A stretch of DNA of 64,000 nt from Mrakia gelida. Its lineage: Eukaryota > Basidiomycota > Tremellomycetes > Cystofilobasidiales > Mrakiaceae. The notes under the pieces are model-generated. The model made no database searches. It saw only the letters and a program-made list of their open reading frames with translations, and was not told where the DNA came from. How positions within the stretch are numbered: the stretch's first letter is position 1; each line of letters begins with the position of its first letter. This document shows positions 20,979-38,284 of this stretch, one piece after another. Where the stretch lies: assembly GCA_024345305.1 (NCBI GenBank), contig BRON01000005.1, forward strand, positions 124,001 to 188,000, in the 5' to 3' direction. The translations under genes and the position numbers were made by a program.

Positions 20979-23167
20979 ATGCCCAAGCACGTCGTCGGTT
21001 CGTCTCCCCTTCATCGCTCTTGCTCCTCAAGCAGAGCACTGGCTCGATCCTCTCTCAGCCCAACGGATCAGTCCGAAGGCGCTGATTTCTGAATCTGACC
21101 TTCCTTCCTTCCTCTCCTTCCTTCTTCGCTTCCTTGGTTCTTCTTAGTCCTCGGATCTGGAGTCATCGGACTAACATCAGCTCTCGTCCTCTCCCAGCGA
21201 GGCTACGATGTCACCATCGTAGCCAGAGATCTGCCTACCGATCTTGAATCTCAGGGATTGTGAGCTCTCCTCTCCTTCGACGAACTCGCTTCTTATCCTC
21301 GTTCTCTGCCGTAACTTCCCTGCTCGCGTTGCTGGAGACTGAGCTGACCTTGAGCTCTTTCCTTTTCCAGCGCGAGTCCTTGGGCTGTAAGTTTTCCTCT
21401 CCCTCTTGCTGCCTGACCTTCGCATCAGGTAGCCGAGGCGACGACGTCGAGAAGCACGAGCTGATCCTCTCCAATCCCTTCCCTCTTTCGCTCTGATCTT
21501 CAGGGAGCGAACTGGCACTCTGTAAGCTCTCTCCCCTCCCTCTGAGCTAATTGCTCATTTAATCTACAACCTCGACCCGCAAGCGAAGCACGAGGACGGA
21601 TCCGAACCGACCTCCTCACTGAAACGATCTTATCTCGCCCATCTCCTCCTCCCCTGAATCCTCTTTCGTTTGCTCTCCTCCCTCTCAGTTCTGGGACAAC
21701 CCTCGAACCAACGCTTGGGAGACCGTCACCTAGTACGTCAACCCCTTCAGCCTTCCGTCCCCCAGCACCACCTCGGCCCTCTCTCCGACGATCAAAAGTC
21801 GAGCTCACCTCGTCGCTCGTCTCTTCGTTTCGTTTTCTCTGCCGCTCACAGCAAGAAACTCAAATCCCTCATCCCAACAGGAATGGTCATGCAGCTCCCT
21901 TCGAAACGCTACTACCTCTACGACGCCAAGAAGGAGATCGAAGGGTGTTGGTATAAGGATCTCGTGGATGATGTGAGTTCGCAGTCGACCCTCTCGCTCA
22001 CCCGTTCCGCTTCTTCGTCTGCGTCCCTCGAAACTCACACCTTCTTCGCGCTCGTTCGTTTCTTCAGTTCAAACGCATCCCCGAATCTGAACTTCCTGAG
22101 TAGGTCCCTCCTCTCCTTCTATTCTCCTCCTTTCTCTTCGGTCTTCCAAAACCCCAACTCACCCAACGCGTCCTTCTTCCTAGGGGCATCACCTCCGGCG
22201 TATCCATGACGATCCTCTCCCTCGCTCCACCCCTCTACCTCCCCTACCTCCAAAACCTCCTCCTCACCTCCAAATCTCCCAACGGTCGAGTTACCTTCGT
22301 TCGCCAGAAAGTCGAATCCCTCGAGCAGGCCGCTTCGCTCGCGGCGGGTGGGGTCCAAGTCGAGTGTGTAGTGAACGCCACAGGGCTGGGAGCGAAGAGT
22401 TTGGGTGGGTGTATGGATGAGGAGGTGGAGCCTATTAGGTGAGTTGAGCCGAACTCACGCCGAACACAGAAGAGAGGGAGGTTAAGAGGGAGGAGGGAAG
22501 AAGACTCGTCGAGCTGAGCTGAGCTGACTCGCGTTTTATGGTTGTTGTCGTTTCGGCGCAGAGGTCAAGTCTGTCTCGTCCGAGCGCCTCACGTCCGAAC
22601 GGACATGGGAGTGGGAGGGCACACCGATGGATCTTGCTACATCATTCCTCGGCCAGATGGGAATTGCGTTCTTGGAGGATGTCAAGAAGTCGGATCTTGG
22701 GACTTGAGCGTTCACGCTGATAGGACCGAGAAGATCCTCAAAAGGGCGTATGCGATTTGTCCGGAGTTGAGTCATGGTGAGTAGACTTGCGGTTCTCTTT
22801 TGGGTCTTTGACGTCGAACGGACGAACGAGCGTTCTTCCGTTCTCGTCGTCGCGTCTTCGCTGAAACTCACTCCCCTCTCTTCTTCCCGCGCTTTTTCTC
22901 TGTGTTCGTTTTCATATTGCAGGCCAAGGCTGGGAGAAGATCCCTGTCCTGAAACACAACGTTGGCCTTCGACCTTCTCGCAGAGGAGGACCTCGTCTCG
23001 AACGACAAGCCAACTTCGCCATCGAGAACGGAAAGAGGACGATCTCCGTCGTTCACGCCTACGGAATTGGACCTGCGGGCTACCAGAGCTCGTACGGGAT
23101 GGCAGAGAACGTGGCGAACCTAGTGGATGAGCACTTCGGGGAGAGCGGGAGAGGGTCGAAGCTCTAG
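20979..23167 (+). CDS. DAO1: D-amino-acid oxidase, peroxisomal
   Basis: FAD enzyme that oxidises D-amino acids to 2-oxo acids, ammonia and hydrogen peroxide. The first exon is 20979..20997 and splicing yields the Rossmann motif [17 protein letters not shown], then [23 protein letters not shown] (two exons of 16 and 18 nt), [15 protein letters not shown], the [12 protein letters not shown] motif, EPIRGQVCLV, the catalytic-site region [29 protein letters not shown] and [16 protein letters not shown]. The C-terminus is SGRGSKL: a PTS1 peroxisomal signal SKL, as in the Rhodotorula enzyme. The conserved Tyr of CYIIPRP and the Arg of LRPSRRGG correspond to substrate-binding positions known in the family. 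At least eight introns. The segment between PSRRGGPR and VHAYG is shorter than in the Rhodotorula enzyme as I recall it. Confidence 0.95.
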
Positions 23168-23377
23168 TTCCCTGCTGAGTTCGACGACGCGGTTCGCTTT
23201 TTTGGTTTTCGTTTTCGCGCGCGTGGATCAGCTCGTTTCGTTTCAGTTCATTACTATTGCGTATCTACTGGAACATTGCTGCGTTGCTAAGCAACCGTAA
23301 GACCCAAATGAGAGAGAAGAGAAGGAGAAAGCAAGCATCAAACAAAATCAAACGGACGCGTCGTCGTCAAGTCAAGA

Positions 23378-26300
23378 TCAGAACCTCGCATCTCCCCCTC
23401 CTCCACCACCACCTCCACCACCACCTCCTCCAAGATCTCCATCAAATCCCAATCCCATCCACCCATATCCCTCGGTGTTGCCCAACCCAGCCCAGAGATC
23501 CTCGTTGTCCACGACCGTCTCGTACGAGAACTCGAGAGCGCCTTGGGCGGACGGTTGCTGCTGCTGATGGTGGTGCTGTTGGTACTGCTGATGCTGCTGA
23601 TGAGGTTGTTGATGGTGGTGGAAGTTCTGTAGAGGATGTTGTGGAGGTTGAAGTTGGGATGGGACGGTGTTTTGAGGGAGGACGAAGGGAAGAGGGAAGG
23701 GCTGGGAGGCCGAGGAGGAAGGAAGACCGGAGTGTTGAGGTTGTGAAGATGGCTGGGAGTTGTGATACATGTTGGAGATGGGGAAGCCGGAGGGAGAAGC
23801 GGTCGAAGAGGAAGGGGAATGAGAGTAGGGTTGGGGTGGAGAGAGGTGTTGGCTGGTGGGGTTTGGGGACGGGTTGAGGTACACGTTGAGAGGATCTTGA
23901 CGCTGGGACGACATGGGAGAGGCTTGGTCTGTAGAGTTGGAGCGCAGGGACGCAAGGATGTCAGCCGACGAAGAAGGGACGCGGGAGAAAAAGGGAGAGG
24001 CACGCGACTCACGCGTTTGAGCTCCATTCCTCTGATGACTTGAAGGTCTCGATTCCATCTCGGGCAGACGCGAACCAGGACCTCCGTTCGTCCCTCCTGC
24101 CCTTCCTCCTCCAGCAGCAGCGGTTCCGTTCGCCGTTGAAGCTCCGGGAACCACAGCGAGCAGGATCTCCGCCGTCGAGCTCTTCCTCATCCCGTCCCAG
24201 ATCAACCCGCTCATCTCCCTCCACATCGTCCCAACCTCCGGCACCAGCTTCGCAACACTCGGGCAGAGCGTAAGAGCCTTCGCGAGGGCTCGTTCGGTGA
24301 CCTCCCAAGACGTTGGTGCCCGCTGGAGGGAGATGAGGATGGTGAGGTATTGTCGGAGGAGACCTGCTGATCGGACGAGGAGAGGGCAGGGAGTTCCGGC
24401 AGGAGAGTACGTCGAGACTCGCTTGGACGCAAGGAGGGATCGGATGAGGAGGGAGAGGGTGTTGGAGAGGTGATAAGGTGTGTCTGAGAGACCGAACGAA
24501 GGGAGGAAGAACAGCTCGTCAGTCAAGGTCTCGAACGAGAAAGCGGCTGAGGGAGAAGAGACGAAGATGAACGCACAGCTGAACCAAAACGCATCAGATA
24601 GATCCAGAGGGCTCAGAGCCTCGACGAATCGAACAACCGACGAGACGATGTCGAGACTCGAGTCGATCGCCGCCTTGACTTCCCTCAGTCCGCTCTGATC
24701 CTCCGGGTCGAACAGCTCAAGCGTGAGCCTTCCGAGCACGATGGTGATTCCGAGGTAAGAGAGCTGCATCGACTCTGTGCAGGCAGCAGAAGCGAGAGAA
24801 AGGGTCAGTAAATCGAGTCGACGAACGCGTCAAGAGAAGAGCCAACGACTCACTGATACCCGTCGCGACAGCCTTCCCCTGCATCAAACTCATCCTCAAC
24901 GAGTCCTTCAACCCTCGTTCGAACCTGTCCAAGTCCGCTCCGAAACTCTCGATCAACCTCAGCCTTGTCTGCCTCCCAGCCTTCCACCCGGCTCTCCTCG
25001 CACCTCCCACCCCGGCTGCGTTCTGAGCCTTGACGGTGAAAAACTCCTGAAGGATGGCCTCGAGGATCATCGAGAGTTCCGTGAGAGCGATGAAGGAGCT
25101 GAGCAGCGAGAAGGGGAAGAGAGGAAGAGAGTCAGTGAGGGCGACCCCGACGCGTCAGATCAACAGCTCTCGTTGCGTTCTACTCACGAGGCTGAGTCGA
25201 TAGCGTCTTGAGTAAGAGGTTGGTACCGAGAAGAAGAGGAGTTGTTGGTGTGTTGAGAGGCTGTAGGGGATTGTTGGAGAGCGAGCTGCTGAGAAGTTGG
25301 AGTCGAGGTGGGAGTGGTGCTGGAGGGAGGAGGTCCGATGGAGGGATCGAAGTCGTCGATGGTAAGGATTGGAACATCCCAGTCTTCGGCGTGGATGTGG
25401 GAAGGTCGACCTTGGTAGAGTGAGATCCTGGAGAGGACGCGAGACGGTAGAGTCAGTCAGACGTCGAAGTCGTGTCGAGGACGGACGTCGAAAACGGACG
25501 AACCACTTGTCGAGAACGACGAGCGTCCACCAGAGCCGCTTCCGCAGACTTCGTTCCCACTTCGGTAGCTTCCACTTCGAACAGTCGAGATGAAGACCGA
25601 GAAGCTGGGCAGCCCCGATAGCTCGAGCGAGGGCGATCCCGTTCCCTCCTGGGTTCTTGTCGGGACGACTCGAGAGATCGAGGACGGTGAGCTGAAGGGT
25701 CTGCAGCCTTGGCTGGAGGAACTCGCTCGTGAGAGTTTCGTAGACCTCAGGCCAGATCGACGAATGGAGGTGCCTTAGAGAGCTGGAGACAAAGACGAAG
25801 ACGGACGAGGGGGTCAGCTCGAGAAGAGACTGGCAGGCGAGGAGACGAACGCTTCGAGAAGTCGAGGAAGAAAGCAACTTACGGTCGGTACATGACGGTA
25901 TGGGCGAGGATGCCAGTAAGAACGGTCGACGGATAGTTGAGAGAGGTGGGAGATTCGGTGTCGAGAAGGTGTCGAAGTCGGTTGAGGTTGAGGATGGGAA
26001 GAGCGGGAAGGGTGTTGTCGAAGAACCTGAGCAGAGAAGACGAGGGAGGATCAGAGTCAACGACGCCGTTGAGCCTCGAGGGCGAGCAGGGATGGGAGGT
26101 GAAGAGGGCGTGGAAGTGATGAGGAAAGGGAGGAGAGTAAGAGACGCGTCTTCGTTCGAAACTCACATCGTCAAAAGCTGCTGGGGCCATTCCCCACCTC
26201 CCCCGTTCCCCGACCCACCGCCCAGTAGCTGCAACGCCCTCTCCAGTCCAGCTCTAGGTCTCCCACTCTCTCCCATTCTCCCATAAACCAAGCTCGGCGT

Positions 26301-28051
26301 CTGCACGAAGAAGACTCGATTTGACGATCCTCCAGCGACCTCTCGAACGCGATTGGAAAGAAGGGAGGGATCCTCGGCTGCTGACGAGGAGGAGAAGTGG
26401 GGTTCGGAGAGGTCTTGGCGGGAGGAATCGAGGGTCGGGTTGGAGAGGTCGTTGTCTTCCGAAGAGGATTCCTGAGGAGAGACGGAAGCGAGTAGGAAGG
26501 AAGAGAGGGTCAGAGACCTCGAAGCAGACGCGTTATCTCCTCGTTTTCCTTCTCGTGTCTACTCACATGATCCGAATCAGCGAAACTCCTCTGCTGCCCA
26601 TGTTGTCCTCCATTCTCGTCCTCGTCCTCGAGATCCCTCGCCGTAGAACGCTCGCTCTCATCGTAGAAAGGTCCGACTCGAACACGATGCAGGATCGTTG
26701 TCAAAGGACCCATTCCCAAAGTTCCTCGTTGACGTTGCTGATCTGGTCCTCCGTCCGAAGAAGATGTCTGGAGCGAAGGAAGGAGGGGGGAGGTTCTCAG
26801 TCAGCTTGGGCGTCCACGCGAGGAGGGAAGCGTGGGTCGAACGACGCGAGCCGGGAGGAGCCGACGGGATCCAAGACTCACCCTGTTGAGAAGCGATATC
26901 GACCCAGGACTCTTCGTATCGTTGCTCGAAACACTCCCACTTCCAACTGTAGCTCCGAACGAGTTCTTGAGGTGATCCAGAGCCATCATCGACGTCCTGG
27001 GACCTGGTCCTGCGACTCCGTCCATCCGGGTGTCCTCCTCCCTCTCCTGACGTTGAGGCGCCTGGGGAATGGGATACTGGTTTGGTTGGTACTCAATCTT
27101 GGGTTGCTTGGGTCTGCTGCTGGACTTGGGTTGCTTCGGTTGCTGAGTCTCGACGTCCGAGTTCCCAGAAGGAGGAGCTGCTGGAGCCGGTCGCTTCCTC
27201 TTGTTGGGAGGGTCGAGGAAGGTGCAGAGTTGGTTCATGGCTCGACAAGCGACGCAGGGTTCTCCAATGGTTTGGAAGCATCGACGTTTGGCTGTTCGAC
27301 CTGAGAGAAAGAAGAGGAAGAAGAGCAAAGAGTCAGCGAGAAGATGAGGAGGGAAGGGAGAACGAGAGCTCGCCCCCTTGTTCGGGGTCGATTGATTTGG
27401 TTTGATTGAGTTGGCTCCGACTTCGCTTCTGTCTCGGCGTGTATACCACAGAGCTGACGAAGAGCTCTGTGTATAAGCAGGACGGCGTGCAAAGGCCGTT
27501 GGGTGAGGGCAGAGGCTGGAAGAGAAGCGAGAAAGAGGCGAGGGGGAGGGGAGAGTGAAGGTCGAAGGAAGGTCCCGGAGAAACCTTCAATCAACCTCGC
27601 TTCATGAGAGCTGGTTCCTCCCTGCTCTCGGACCTTCATTCTCTGAGTATATCCCAGCTGAGATGAGATAAGAGAAGGTCCTTCGAGGGGCAGCAGAAGG
27701 TCCGTCGAGCTTCCTTCGTCAAAGCTTGAGCTCGACGACGTCGACCTCCCCCTTCCTTCCCTCCTCCTCCCAAGCTCACTCCTTCCTCCCCTTCTGCTCC
27801 TATACCTCCCTTCTTCCCAAGCAGACCACCTAGCATTCGTCCCTATCCGTCTCGCGAAGTATGAGAAATGAAAAGCGTCTACTAAACTCACAGGAATCGC
27901 AAGGTCGCTCCTTCCTGCTTCGAGCTGCCCTCTCGGGCGGTGCGGCTGGATCAGGCTCCTGATAGAGGCTTAGCGACTGAGACGATCCTCCTGGGTTGTT
28001 GGTTTGATACGAGTTGGGATGCTGGGAGCTGGGAGGAGGAGGTTGAGCCAT
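23378..28051 (-). CDS. Zn2Cys6 transcription factor with fungal-specific TF domain
   Basis: Binuclear zinc-cluster regulator of about 1,100-1,200 residues. ATG at 28049..28051 (MAQPPPPSSQ). The cluster is assembled across a 591-nt intron (27301..27891): RPCDSC joined to RTAKRRCFQTIGEPC, then VACRAMNQLCTF, giving all six cysteines, followed by a basic NKRKRP stretch. The middle homology region is clear: GIALARAIGAAQLLGLHLD, RLWWTLVVLDKW, then ISLYQGRPSHIHAEDWDVP across an intron. The C-terminus carries Pro/Ser-rich, His/Gln-rich (about 23540..23640) and terminal poly-Gly segments before TGA at 23378..23380, a typical activation-domain composition. The target pathway cannot be told from sequence. 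MSADW at 28210 is an upstream in-frame alternative start. Confidence 0.9.
27301..27891 (-). other. Long intron inside the zinc-cluster motif
   Basis: Donor GTGAGTTT after CCTTGCGATTCCT, acceptor CTTTCTCTCAG before GTCGAACAGCC. At 591 nt it is about five to eight times the usual intron length here. Confidence 0.7.
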
Positions 28052-28634
28052 CTCAAAGGAGAGAGGAAGGAGCGAGATGGCGGTTTGGAGGTCAGGAGGA
28101 GTCGGTGCGAAGGAGAGCTTGACCTTCAATTTGGACGGTGAGATATTAGCCGTGACAGCCGAGGGGAGAGAAAAACTGCCACAAGTTGTGCTTATCCAGT
28201 CTGCGCTCAAGGCGTTTCAAGAACGTCTTCTCGGTTGAAGGTTTTCTCGGAAGCGAGAAGTCAACAAAGCGAAGGGGCGTCGAGTGGGTCGACGACCTTC
28301 CTCGACATGCTTCGTCTCGCTGTCTTCGCTCTCACTCCCAAGGACGACGTGTATTGAGCTTCGTAACTCGCCGAGCCAACTCTGGATGTACCACAGCTCC
28401 CCGCAGCTTGATCCGAACCGCCCTTCGCCTTCCTACAGCTGTTCGTTCAGCCATCGCGACGAGATCTAGAAACGGAACATCCATCGAATATCCTACATCG
28501 AGCCGAGCATTTTGGTTTAGGGTATAGGTGGTGTGAGCGGTCCTCTTCCCGCGAGATGGTCATCCTCGAGGTTCGCCGTCCAGTGAAGTGGGGAGAAGGA
28601 GAGCGAGGAAGGGGAGGAGGACGTGACGGGTTGT
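28052..28634. promoter_or_regulatory. Upstream region of the Zn2Cys6 gene
   Basis: This 583-base region separates two minus-strand genes and holds the promoter of the transcription factor and the 3' UTR of PHF5A. No coding feature was seen. Confidence 0.4.
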
Positions 28635-29825
28635 TCAACCCTTTTTGAACCTGAGGGATGAAAGCGAGGAGGAAGTATGTTAGTGTTGATACCGGACGTA
28701 GTTCGGCGACGTAGAGAGACGATAGGAAGATCTGCTTACCCGAGTTTCCTTAGAAGGGAGAGACGGACCGAGGCGGAAGAAGGAGAGGGAAGGAAGGAGC
28801 GAAAGGTCAGCTTCGGTTCGCGAGCAAAGGGAGCTCGAGAGATCCATCACCACCTCGAAATTGCTTCGAGCACCACCTCGTACCACTAGTCTACCCATCC
28901 CAGTCTCTCAAAGAGAACCTATTGAGCCAAGAAAGGAGGAAAGAAGACTCACTTCCGTTCATAGAACAGATCCGTTCTCGAGGCTCCCAGATTGACGATC
29001 TTAGGGCACCCATCCCGATCCTTCTCTAGACGCGTACACTCTGTACAGTAGTACGCATCCGAGATACCTGTGTCCATGCACAAAAACGAGCGAGGAAGGG
29101 TCAGCATCGTCGCATCGAGCTCCTCTAAGGAACGGAAGGAGGATGCGAGCTCCCTCTCTCCCTTCCCTCCCATCGACATCTTCTCTCTCCCCTCCCCTCT
29201 CCTCCTTCGAAGCAGAGCAAAGGCTCACCTGGCGATCCACAAATGATACACCTTCCACCGTAAGTCCCGAAGTTGCAATCGTCGCAAGTTCGAACGAGGG
29301 TTGCCGGTCGAACGTAGCTGAATAGGTAGGGAGGGGAAGGAAGGGGATCTGTCAGCGAACGAGCTCAACTTCCCACCCCCCCTTACGAGATTGGAAGTCG
29401 GACTCACGAATCACAGATGGGACACTTTCCATCGCACTTCTCGCACAATCGACCGATGGCTGGAGGATCGAACACACGGGCGGGGAGGGAGAGCGAAGGA
29501 AGGGAGGGGGTGGTGGAGAGCGAGGTCAGCTTTCGTCCTTCTTCTCGCCCCGCCTCGTCTCTTCTCTTCTGCTGAGGTAGAAACGAGGACTCACCGATAC
29601 CTGGTTGCCGACGGCACATGATAAGATCTAGTACGAGAAGGCAGGGGGAGGGGAAGGGAAGGATGTCAGCTCGAAGCCAACGAGAAGGGGAAGGGAAGGA
29701 GCGACCTCGTCAAGCTCGTTTGTTTGCTAGACTCACCGGGGTGGTGCTTGGACTGTGAAACGAGATAGCAGAGAGGTCAGTATAGAGCTTGCGAAGGATG
29801 CGAAGAGGGAGTGCGAACGTACCAT
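28635..29825 (-). CDS. RDS3: PHF5A/Rds3, SF3b subunit of U2 snRNP
   Basis: Zinc-knot protein of the SF3b complex that contacts the branch-point adenosine pocket. Eight exons: 29823..29825 (ATG only), 29737..29752, 29595..29627, 29408..29459, 29230..29318, 28953..29067, 28740..28748 (9 nt) and 28635..28650. They sum to 333 nt, exactly 110 residues, the same length as human PHF5A. Visible blocks are [88 protein letters not shown] and LGFKKG. All CxxC knuckles are present. The micro-exon GAAACTCGG supplies part of the conserved ERKK.GFKK end. Confidence 0.95.
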
Positions 29826-30162
29826 GACTGAGAAAGTGAGAGGATGGACGTCGAGAGCTGAACGAGGCTCGGGCGGTCGAGCTGGAGGAAGTCGCCGCGA
29901 AGTGGGCGGAGAGTCTCGTCGTCGAGGAGGTCTTTCTCGCTCTTTCTAGTAGGATAGGGGAGTCGTGAAAAGGTATCGCATGTAAAGAGAGAGAGAGAGA
30001 GAAATAGAGAGACCTAGTATTAGAAAAAAGAGAGTAAGGAATAGAAACGGACAAGAACCAGAAAGAAACAAACCACCTCGCTCGTTGACCCGTCGTCGTG
30101 CTACGTTCCATCCCAAAACCCAACCAAGAAGACCCAAGAAAGCAACCAAAACCTCTCCTCCC
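29826..30162. promoter_or_regulatory. PHF5A promoter / 3' region of the SNF2 gene
   Basis: About 340 bp between two minus-strand genes. It contains a GA microsatellite at 29986..30002 and a locally A-rich stretch to 30080. Confidence 0.4.
29986..30002 (+). repeat. GA dinucleotide microsatellite
   Basis: Perfect GA repeat of about eight units upstream of PHF5A. Confidence 0.8.
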
Positions 30163-34981
<4,819 letters not shown>

Positions 34982-35587
34982 ATCGACGACTATGTTAGGT
35001 AGGGAGGGAGAGGGGAAGGGGAGGTCCAAGAAACGAGAAAGCCGAAGCGAGAAGGGGGAGGGGAGGTGAACGTGAGAGGACGAAGGGAGGGGAGCCCGAC
35101 GCTCTCCTTCTCCTCGTGCCTCGCTCGCAGCGAAGGAAGTTTGGGCACGAAAAACAAAGTTCAAAGAAAACTTCGAAATGGGTACCAACGGTTGAGGAGG
35201 GAGTATCAAGCAGTTTGGCGTAAGAAAAACGTGATCGTTCGGTCTGGTTCGAGCTCAGAAGGAGCTGAAAGAGTCGCGTCCAGGCTCGAGAGGAGGTCGA
35301 CGCGTCGTTTGGTTTCTTTCCCTCCCTTTTTTGCCCCCTCCGGCTGCTCTGCGATCTACGCCGTTCCGAGCAAACGAGGTGGGTCCAGGACGATGTACCT
35401 AAGATGGTGATGTACGGGTGATTTTGGTCTGCCTTCCCTCCTGCCTCTCTCCGTCCTCTCGCTCTCGAGCTCGAGTTCTCGTTCTTCTTCCTCCCTCTCC
35501 ATCTTACGTTGTCTGAGCGCTACGCACGCCATGTATACAACGAAATCGCACTTAACGCCTCTACCCTAGTTCGCCAGCTGAGACCAT
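34982..35587. promoter_or_regulatory. Promoter of the SNF2 gene / 3' region of ALDH
   Basis: About 600 bp with no protein family seen on either strand; one ACGCGTCG motif near 35301. Confidence 0.4.
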
Positions 35588-38284
35588 CTAGTTGATCTTG
35601 GTCTTCATGTGGACGGACTTGAGACGAGTCACTTGGTCGAATCCTGAACCAGCACAAGACAGCGAACGTCGAACAGGTCAGCTCGCGTTTTCCTTCGCTC
35701 CGTTATCTTATCGCTCCCTTCGTGGCGCCCGGTGCAAGAAAGAAGAAGGGCAAGAGCGGGACTCACCAAACTCGCTCAACGAAACTCCTCGTCCTGAATC
35801 CTTGACTCCCGTCCAAGCGAGAGCAGGGTCGAGAGCGTCGCATCGGTTCAGGAAGACGGTTCCGGCTGAAGCACGCAAAACAAACCCCAAACTGAGTCAG
35901 CGAGGTGAAAAGGGCAAAACGAGGTCGAGCGAGGCGAGAAGAACGAAAACTACCACGACACTCACTCTCCAAATCATCCGCTAAAGCATGGAACGCCTCG
36001 ATGGACTTCTCGTCGGTAGGACTGGTCCAGATGGAAGCAGTGAGTCCGTAGTCCGAGTCGTTCATGAGGATGAGGGCTTCGGCGTCGGAGTTGACCTGGT
36101 CGAGAACGAATCGGCGAAGGGAGAAGAGAGTCAGTTTCGACGCGGTTCTCGTTTCGTTTCCTCTCCCTCTTCCCACCAACCCTCTCTTCTCCTTCTTTCT
36201 CCTCCAACTCGTTCTACACCTTCTTTCCAAGTTCAAGAGAGCAAGTCCGTCCCACTCACCTTCATAATCCCCACCACAGGCCCAAAAGTCTCCTCGGTCA
36301 TCACCTCCATCGAGTGATCCACGTTCACGAGCACCTGAGGCGCAACGTAGGTGGTTCCTTCCTTGGATTCAGGGAAGAGGGACTCGTCGATGAGAGCGGT
36401 GGCTCCGGCGGCGAGGGCAGAGGCGACTTGAGCTCGGATTCGAGCGGCAGAGGCGAGGGAGATGACGGGTCCGAGGGTTGTGGTGTCGAGGAGGGGGTTG
36501 CCGAGGATGTAGGCCTGGGAGAGAAGGGTGGGTGTCGAGTGTAGGTGGCGAGAAGAGGGTGGCAGTGGTGAGAATGAGTGGAAGGAGAGGGGGAGGGGGT
36601 TAGTTGAGAGGAAAGGAAGTGCGAGTAGAAGAGAGAAGGAGGGGAGACGACGACGAACCTTGGTCAACTCGACGAACTTGGCGACGAACTCGTCGTAGAT
36701 GGAGGCGTGGACGTAGATTCGCTCAATTCCACAGCATCTGAAGCATGATCATGAAGCGAAGAGGGAGGGACGGAGAGGTCAGCTCTGTTCGAGTCGAAAA
36801 AAAACGACGCGTCCAAGCGACGAAGGGCGAGAAACACTCACGACTGTCCCGAATTGAAGAACGCTCCATCAACCAGCTGATCCACCGTGTACCCCAAATC
36901 CGCATCCTCCCTCACATACGCTGGATCCTTCCCTCCCAACTCCAGCCCAACGCCCTTGAAGTTCTTCCCTCCAGCAGCAGCCTGATCGACTCCCTTCCCT
37001 CCCGCGACGGACCCTGTGAACGCGACGAACGCGACGGAGGGGTGAGCGACGAGTTGGAGGGTGGAGGGGTTATCGAGGGTGAGGACTTGGAAGGCTGCTG
37101 GGGGGAGACCTGCGGCGAGGAAGGCTTGTTGGAGACGGGAGGCGGAGGAGGGGGTTTGAGGGGAGGGTTTGACGAGGACGGTGTTTCCTGTGGAGGTCGG
37201 AGAGAACAGGAACGAAGAGGAGAGTGAGAAAATGAAGGGAGGGAGGGTTCTGGGTGAAAAAGGGAGGCAGGACGAGGTGGACGAACCAGCAAGAAGGGCA
37301 GGGACGATGGAGTTGATCATGCACATGAAGGGGTAGTTCCAGGGAGCGATGACCAGGACGACACCGAGAGCTTCCTTCTTGTGGAATCGGGTGAAGCCTG
37401 ACGAGGGGGAGGAGAAGGCAGAACTGAAGTCAGCTCTTTGAAACGAAACGAGGAAGAGTAGACGCGTCGCGAAATCGAAACGTACCAGCGATGTCCTTGA
37501 CGGGAACGGTAGCAAGGGCGTCTTTGGCGATCTCGACGAGGTGAGTAGCTCGGTAGATGGTTCCAGAGACTTCAGAGCTGGTGTACTTGATGGGTCTGGA
37601 GGGAAAGGGTCGAGTCAGATGGGACTGTCGAAGGAGAGAGAGGGGAACACGAGAGAAGGGCGGAGAAGCAGAGGTAGAGGGAACGAACCGTCCCATCTCG
37701 AGAGTGAGCTCCTTGATGATAGGCTCTCGAAGCTTCTCGAACTCGACCTGGGACGATGAAAAGGAATTGGGAGGGTGAGGATCAGCATCAGTAGTCGTGA
37801 GGTGTTCGAGTCTCGAACGTCGAGGTGAGCTCATCATTCCCTCCCTCTCGAGCTCGTTCTTCCTCCCTTCGAACGATGCAGGCCCGACCCAGCCCAGACC
37901 AACAGGTTCTTCGTACCCTATGAAGCTGCATACAACGACTCCGAGCAGCAAGAGGAAAGAAGAGGCGACTTACGAGGAACTTCTTGACGATGGCGATCTT
38001 GTCATCCAGCGGCACCTTCCTCCACTTCTTCTGCTCCTCAACACTCGAAGCGACAGCCTCCTCCATCTATGAGAACAGAGCAAGAAGGTAGAAGAGAAGG
38101 GGACCAAGAAGAGAGTCGAGTCAGCCCTCTAGCTTCGTTTCTTCGAGAGCGGCTATCGCGACCATGTTGAGAAGTTGAGAAGGGAGGGAGGGAGGAGAGA
38201 TGGACTGACCTGCTGCTCTGTGAGGATGTCCCTCGTGGCTGCTGGCTTCTGATCGATAGGGGAGATTGTAGTCTGGACGGCCAT
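35588..38284 (-). CDS. Aldehyde dehydrogenase (NAD(P)-dependent)
   Basis: Oxidises an aldehyde to the acid. ATG at 38282..38284 (MAVQTTISPIDQKP), TAG at 35588..35590, roughly 500 residues in about eleven exons. Family landmarks: EALGVVLVIAPWNYPFM, NTVLVKPSPQTP, VAFTGSVAGGKGV (cofactor fold), LELGGKDPAYV with the general-base Glu, FFNSGQSCCGIERIYVH with the nucleophilic Cys in a GQSC context, MTEETFGPVVGIMKV, and GLTASIWT. The GGKDPAYVR plus GQSCCGIERIY pairing differs from the succinic-semialdehyde type (usually GQTC), so the substrate is unassigned. No clear mitochondrial presequence or peroxisomal tail; it ends KTKIN. Confidence 0.93.
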
